DNA of 64,000 bases, from the NCBI GenBank assembly GCA_963921195.1, contig OY992536.1, forward strand, positions 326,199,038-326,263,037. Direction: 5' to 3'. The notes below the pieces were generated by a model. It ran no database searches. It was not told the origin of the DNA and saw only the letters and a program-made list of their open reading frames with translations. This document shows positions 58,627-64,000 of this stretch, piece after piece. The DNA comes from Pegoplata infirma (taxonomy: Eukaryota; Arthropoda; Insecta; Diptera; Anthomyiidae). The position numbers and the translations under genes were made by a program. Every line of letters starts with the position of its first letter. Position 1 is the stretch's first letter.

Positions 58627-59972
58627 GATCGTCAATTCATTCCTGAAAATTGCAAAAATTTTTGAAAGCAAGAAACTCTATGAGTATTTAATGGGAGAAT
58701 ATCCTAATAAAGAAAGTAGAGTTATCATAAGTACTTGTTATGTTAATTCATAATGGGGAACATGAAAAGGCCTCGAATCAGAATAAACTCTTTTTCATTT
58801 TTAACTAATATTAGTCAAATCCAGTAAAAATTACTAATGTTAGTACTTTGAAGATACTAAAATTAGTAACGAATTAGTAGATTTTGGTACAATATCACTT
58901 ACTAAACCTTTTACTGTAGAATTATTTTGAGTGTACTGATGAATTATAAAATGGAAGAATCAAAAGAAATTTAAAAACAACTTCTTAATTTAGGAAAAGA
59001 TTTTCGCCAGCAATTTTAAAAACTTTTGCCCAATAAGTTTGGACATCCAAATTTTTTGTGGTCCGATAAGGCTTTAGATTCATATAATTTCAAAAGCACC
59101 AAATTTAAACAGTATTGCCAAATCAAAAAAAGTGCTGTTGAATAAGTAGTAACTAAAAAAACGCCAAATTAAATTAAAATAAAAAAAAAATATAATTTGT
59201 CCATGTAAAACTTTAAATTGTAAATGATAAAATTATCCATAAATTATCCAAAAATATAATTATCCAAAGAGTATCCAAAAAATTATCCAAGAAGTGGCAA
59301 CACTGCACAAAATACTTCTTTTATAACGAACTCGGTTATAGCGAATCCTCAGTTAAAACGAACTATTAACTATGGTCCCACGAACACAATTTCATGTGTA
59401 TTTATCTTATTATAACGAACTCCCATAAATATTTTGAAAAGTGTGGCAATTCTGTTTACCAAACCCACAAAAAGTTAGAAATTTTTGGTTAATATTACAA
59501 TTTTGATAAAATATATTTATATTTTTGATGTTTTTTTTCTCAATAAGTAGTTTACTTAAAAAAAATCGTAAAATAAAATAAAATTGGAAATTTTTTTTTG
59601 GAAATAAAACTTGGTTGATATAAAATATACCCCGCTTATAACGAAATATTTTTACTGGTCCCTCGGAGTTCATAATAACAAAAACAAGTTATATTTTTTT
59701 CATTTTTATATAGAAAAAAATTAGCAAAATTAAAAAAAAAATAAGAAAATAGTAGAAATTTCTGTCCCATGAAAATGATGGCTGATATTTTTTTTTTAAA
59801 TTAATTTAATAATATGTTAATTTAAAAAAAAAAATCAAATGGGGTAAAAGTTGACGAAACATTTTTTTGAGTATAAAAATACGATATTTACTTAAGTTAT
59901 AGTTTGTTAAACTTCATCATTTTTTGTGACTTTTAATAAATAAAAATCGCGAATAAAATTGCAAGTTCATAA
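58627..59972. other. Intergenic, no gene
   Basis: AT-rich; short phrases (TATAACGAACTC) are repeated at 59330-59420 and 59636. No recognised element boundaries. Confidence 0.3.
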
Positions 59973-60618
59973 CACGGTTGGGAAATGTGGCACAATAGTG
60001 CCATTTTTGGCACTATTGAATGGTCAGTGGCACCACAAATAACAGTTTTGGCCCTTTTTCATTCTCTCCAAATATCGTCAAAATTTATTTAAAATAAAAA
60101 TATTCGTACTAAAATTTAATTATGTATAACAAACACGAACAAATTATCAGTTGTTCCCCTTACAACAATGGAAGTTTCTGTTTCCTTTAAATTAAGATTT
60201 TGAAGTGTTTAATCCCTGAGGAAAATTGATTGGTCCTACAGGAAAAATTGATTCTAAAAACCTTATTCAACGCGAACTGGTCATGGAATACTAGTTCTAA
60301 GACCAGTAAAAATGTGTCCGGAGATCTGAAAGATCAGTTCGACACAAGTCCTGGAACATATAACAAGGTGTTATTTATTGACAGGTCCTTTTTGTACAAA
60401 AAGAAAACACTCTATGCCCGGTCTTCGACTGGTCACCTTTCCCGCAGAGATGATTTTACTTTCAAAACCGTCATTTATAAAAAAAGTTATAAGTTGTGTG
60501 TAAAAAATACTAAAAAATAAAAAATTTAAAAAAAAAATTCTTGGCCCTTTTCAACCTATTTTGGCCCTTTTTAGACTTCAACTTGGCACTAATTGAAAAT
60601 TCTCAAATACCAACACTG
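59973..60618. mobile_element. hAT-like element, 646 bp, 8-bp TSD
   Basis: TSD GTTCATAA at 59965-59972 and 60619-60626. Diverged ends CACGGTTGGGAAATG and, inverted, CAGTGTTGGTATTTG, with GTGCCA and TTGGCCCTTTT repeats near both ends. The 96-aa frame inside (60230-60520) has no family features. Confidence 0.75.
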
Positions 60619-60954
60619 GTTCATAATATAAAAAAAATCTGTCCAGGTTTTGTGTTTTGTATCGAAATTTTGACCGATATTTAAAAAAAAATGTCAAATA
60701 ATTGAATACCAAAATAAATATTACTTCAGATTAACAAAGATATAGAAAATGAATACCCTTAATGATGGGTGAAGTATTTAATATTCGTATGAATCATCCT
60801 GTTTAACAATAAAGCAACTAATAATACATTTTACCAACCCTGTTTTAAATATAATGTGTATTTTTGAATCATGCTGTTTTATATTGTTTGTGAATGTAGT
60901 GAAATGTATGCACTCCATAAGTATATGTAACGATATGAACAACAAGCGCACCAT

Positions 60955-61028
60955 GGCCCATTAGCTCAGTTGGTTAGAGCGTCGTGCTAATAACGCGAAG
61001 GTCGCGGGTTCGATCCCCTCATGGGCCA
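60955..61028 (+). tRNA. tRNA-Ile (anticodon AAU), copy 3
   Basis: Identical to copy 1 over all 74 nt, 5.7 kb downstream in the same orientation, followed by a T-run at 61036. Flanks differ from those of copies 1 and 2 except for the T-run. Confidence 0.95.
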
Positions 61029-61207
61029 GATTAACTTTTTTTTTTTAAAATACATTTTTAATTTAAGTCAATTTTTATCAAATGAATAAATTTGTTAACA
61101 TATTTACAAAAATAATTTATTTATTTTTTATGCCAATAAATTTATTTCATTACTTTGATATTAAATTACACTACTCTACAAAAATCTATTTTTTTTTAAC
61201 AGGCTTC

Positions 61208-62430
61208 TAAAGTACATTTTCTAAAGTATTTGGCCTCCTAAATACGAATCTGGCATCAGAGGGCTTGGTCCACAAAAATTTAAAATGCCTATATCTCGAG
61301 AAGGCGATTTGATACGATATTTCTGATATCATGTTAAGAAGGCAAAAATACTTAAGGAAATGTGATTTTTTTTTGGTACGAAAAAATTTATGAAAAAAAT
61401 AAGCAAATTGGTTCAAAATTTTGACTTCTTTTGCAAATATTTCTGGATATACTCAATGGGTTTTAACCCCAATTTCTCTTTATTGGAGTGTCTGTTTTAC
61501 ATATCTGCTTTGAACAGGAAGTTTCTTGCAAAATTCGGATACTTATAAGGACATAACCAAAAAAGGACATTTTGAACTTCCTTATAATGTCCTGATAGTA
61601 TCCTTGACGAATCGAGTCCGGATTTCTTGCAAAAGTTGGTAATTTTATTAGGAATTCGAATAAAAAAAATATGAATAACTTTCACATACACTTTTCCAAT
61701 ATTAAACAAGTAAAAAAGTTAAATTCGGTCTTGCCGAATGTAGTGATACCCTCCACAATTTCAAAAAGATTATTGCAAAAAACTTTATTTAAAAGGAAAT
61801 TACTTTTGAAAAAAAACATTTTTTTGAAAAAAAATTTCCGCGAAAAAAAATTTTGGTAAAAAAACTCCGCTTTTATTTTCTTTTTTTGTCAAAAAATATG
61901 TTCGTACTTGTTTAAATACCATTTGGTGTTCAATTATGTTCACATACGCCAGCCAGAAGCCGAATTAAAGCATTTTGTATTTTTAGGTTATGTTGAATGT
62001 ACTGAAATTTTTGAGGTGTGCTTACATTATCGTTCATAATTTTTGAACCGCTGAACCGATATCGCTCAAATGCAATACCAAACTTCTCGGGAGAACTTCC
62101 AATAAATATGTTAAGTTTCAGTTATCTCTGTGCAATATTTTGTCCGCGACAGCATTTTCCACAGACAGACAGACAGTCTTAAAATCGATCGGACATTATG
62201 AATATATATACTTTATGGGGTCCCAGATCGATATTTTGATGAGTTACAAACGGAATGACAAACTTATATATACCCTCTATCACTAATTGTAAGTGGAGGG
62301 TATAAAAATGTTTCTGTTGTGAAGGCTTGGTCCACAAAAAATGAAAATGTCTATATATCGAGAATGTGATTTGATATAACTTTTTTGATGATAGATTCAT
62401 GTTTAGGAGGTCAAAATACTTTAGAAAATG
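61208..62430. mobile_element. Inverted-repeat element interrupted by a Helentron-like copy
   Basis: Ends share ATTTTCTAAAGTATTT and GGCTTGGTCCACAAAAA in inverted or mirrored positions (61215-61290, 62310-62430). The family A copy at 61706 sits between. Confidence 0.5.
61706..62307 (-). mobile_element. Family A Helentron-like element, complete reverse copy
   Basis: About 600 bp. 3' hairpin ATTCGGTCTTGCCGAAT at 61722-61740 (+ strand) and 5' hairpin TATACCCTC/GAGGGTATA at 62270-62304. The GTCTGTCTGTCTGT block is near 62160. Confidence 0.85.
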
Positions 62431-62633
62431 CATTCATCATGTGCAAAAACCGTGCTGAGAAATGTTATATTTTGCTAATTTATTAATATATTTTGCACAC
62501 CCCAATGAAGAAGAACACAGAAATAAAAACTTAAAAGAAAAATGAAAAATATGTTTTAAGTTTTTGTTTTAAATGCTGTATTAAAAAGTCACAAAATATA
62601 TTCATTTATTATCCTGAAATGAATGAATGCTAC

Positions 62634-63932
62634 ACGCAAAAAAAAATCTGTGTAAGATTGAGCAATCCTACTTGGTAAAACTTTTTTCATACCAAAAAAA
62701 TTTTTTTACCAAATTTTTGCTAATATTATGCTTGTCGATGTTAAAGTAACATAATTCATTTTTTATGTAAAATAACCAAGTAGCTTGCTCAATAACGCAA
62801 ATTACATGCACAAAAATTTATCGAAAGAAAACAACAAAAAAACAAAACAAATACAGACCGCCATTTTCATTTTGTATTTTTGTGTGCGTGCGTTGTTCGT
62901 TTATTTTTTGTGTTATAAAAACGTAAAAAGGAAATTGATATATAAAATAAAAATAAATTAATACATAAATAAAAATAAATAATTAGTTTTCTAAAAGATA
63001 AATAAATGTAAGATAAAAGAATGTTAAAGTTAATTTTGCTTTCATCACTTAAAACACCATTCAATAAGAAAAACCGATGGAGTCCCAGACGTATGTTTCG
63101 ATGAATAACAAATGGAATGATAAAGTGAGTATACCCGCATTCCGAAGACACCAATAAGGTTTAATAGATTTTTAGTTAAAAATTAGTGTTTGGTAATAAT
63201 TTTATATTTTTACAGGGTACTGCTAAATAAATTGTTGAAGCTATGGAGAATCCTTCACTACAATAAAGAGCGTGGACACCAATCCTGCCTTTAGTTATAA
63301 AATTAAAACCTAAAAACCCAAAGCCAAGGGAGTCCATACCTGTTTTGATGGGTTACAAATGGAATGACAAAGTAAGTGTTCCTCCTTACCAAGAGACCAA
63401 TGGGGTTAACTAATTTTTTAAATTAAAAATTTATGTTTTGTAATAATTTTCTATTTTTACAGGATGCTTTTAAATAAATTCGTGAAGCTATAGCGGATCC
63501 TTTACTTCAAGAAGAAGCGTAGGCAGCAGTCACTCGAGAAAATTGTACAAAAAGGGTCAGTTGGTCGGTGGAAAATTAAATCCTACACAACATTTATTAT
63601 ATTAATATGGATTTATTCTGTGAAAATTTTAAATTCAACAAATATACAAATTTTTACAAAACTTTATTGAAAATTTATTTTAGCATAAATGTGGTAATTT
63701 TTAGCATTATTTTTAGTCAGCTTTTCAAATAATTTTGGTATATTTCACCATATTTATTTTGGTATATTTTACCAAGTTTTTGCTTAAATAGCATTAGCAT
63801 TTTCTTCAAAATTTTTTACATAAGTGTTTTGGCTAAATTACGAAAACTACTTCGTCGGTTGTAGTTTTAGCATATTTTTGGTAAAATTATGCCAGATTTT
63901 TGCTCACTCCGACACAAGTTTTTTTTTGCGTG
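62634..63932. mobile_element. Element with CACGCAAAAAAAAA ends, TA flanks
   Basis: Left CACGCAAAAAAAAATCTGTG, right (inverted) CACGCAAAAAAAAACTTGTG, TA on both sides. It contains a duplicated block (63080-63260 and 63340-63500; GTTACAAATGGAATGACAAAGT type). Its right 150 bp recur at 655-808. Confidence 0.7.
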
Positions 63933-64000
63933 TACTGTCACTGAAAATGACATTACAAACGTACCAATAAGTCTGGTTGGTTGTGACCCCAGTGTAGTTA

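Noticed and set aside
60230..60520. 96-aa ORF as a gene
   Set aside because: No recognised domain; lies wholly inside a short hAT-like element; no promoter or splice support.

Overview
This is a very AT-rich nuclear segment from a higher (probably calyptrate) fly. The evidence is two recognisable spliced dipteran genes, eukaryotic tRNA-Ile(AAU) genes and a dense load of insect-type transposons. The genus is not determined; a blow fly-like genome is my guess from gene similarity and repeat style, not a measurement.

Genes. (1) PR-Set7 (Set8, histone H4K20 monomethyltransferase) lies on the + strand with a small first coding exon (1845-2145) and a large last exon (19260-21304), separated by a 17.1-kb intron. 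Joined in frame it gives 781 aa. (2) A mitochondrial dicarboxylate carrier (Dic1-like) lies on the - strand in three coding exons (33588-33170, 32927-32795, 28738-28421). They join in frame to 289 aa, with a probable extra 5'UTR exon near 34000. The two genes are convergent. (3) Three tRNA-Ile(AAU) genes lie at 55169, 55359 and 60955. From 35 kb onward I find no convincing protein gene, only one weak candidate first exon at 45621.

Mobile DNA. Almost everything else is transposon-derived, and many copies can be delimited exactly because target-site duplications (TSDs) survive. At least nine elements have hAT-like termini and eight of them have clear 8-bp TSDs, one with a single mismatch: 3980-6013, 9141-16329, 24335-24817, 24822-27113, 49077-50944, 49275-50461, 49562-49785 and 59973-60618; 55748-56223 is probable. 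A repeated non-autonomous family has a 5' hairpin, a GTCT-rich block and a 3' hairpin, and looks Helentron/DINE-like; it occurs at least nine times. Also present are a tRNA-derived SINE with a 14-bp TSD, two 5'-truncated LINEs with TSDs, a PIF/Harbinger-like MITE (TTA TSD), a piggyBac-like MITE (TTAA TSD) and many foldback elements.

Most unusual region. Inside the PR-Set7 intron a 7.19-kb hAT-like element interrupts a Helentron-like copy. It carries (a) two arms of about 0.85 kb of 21-bp tandem repeats in inverted orientation, which could fold into a very long RNA hairpin within the PR-Set7 pre-mRNA, and (b) an antisense two-exon ORF of 160 aa with weak resemblance to DUF4806 proteins.
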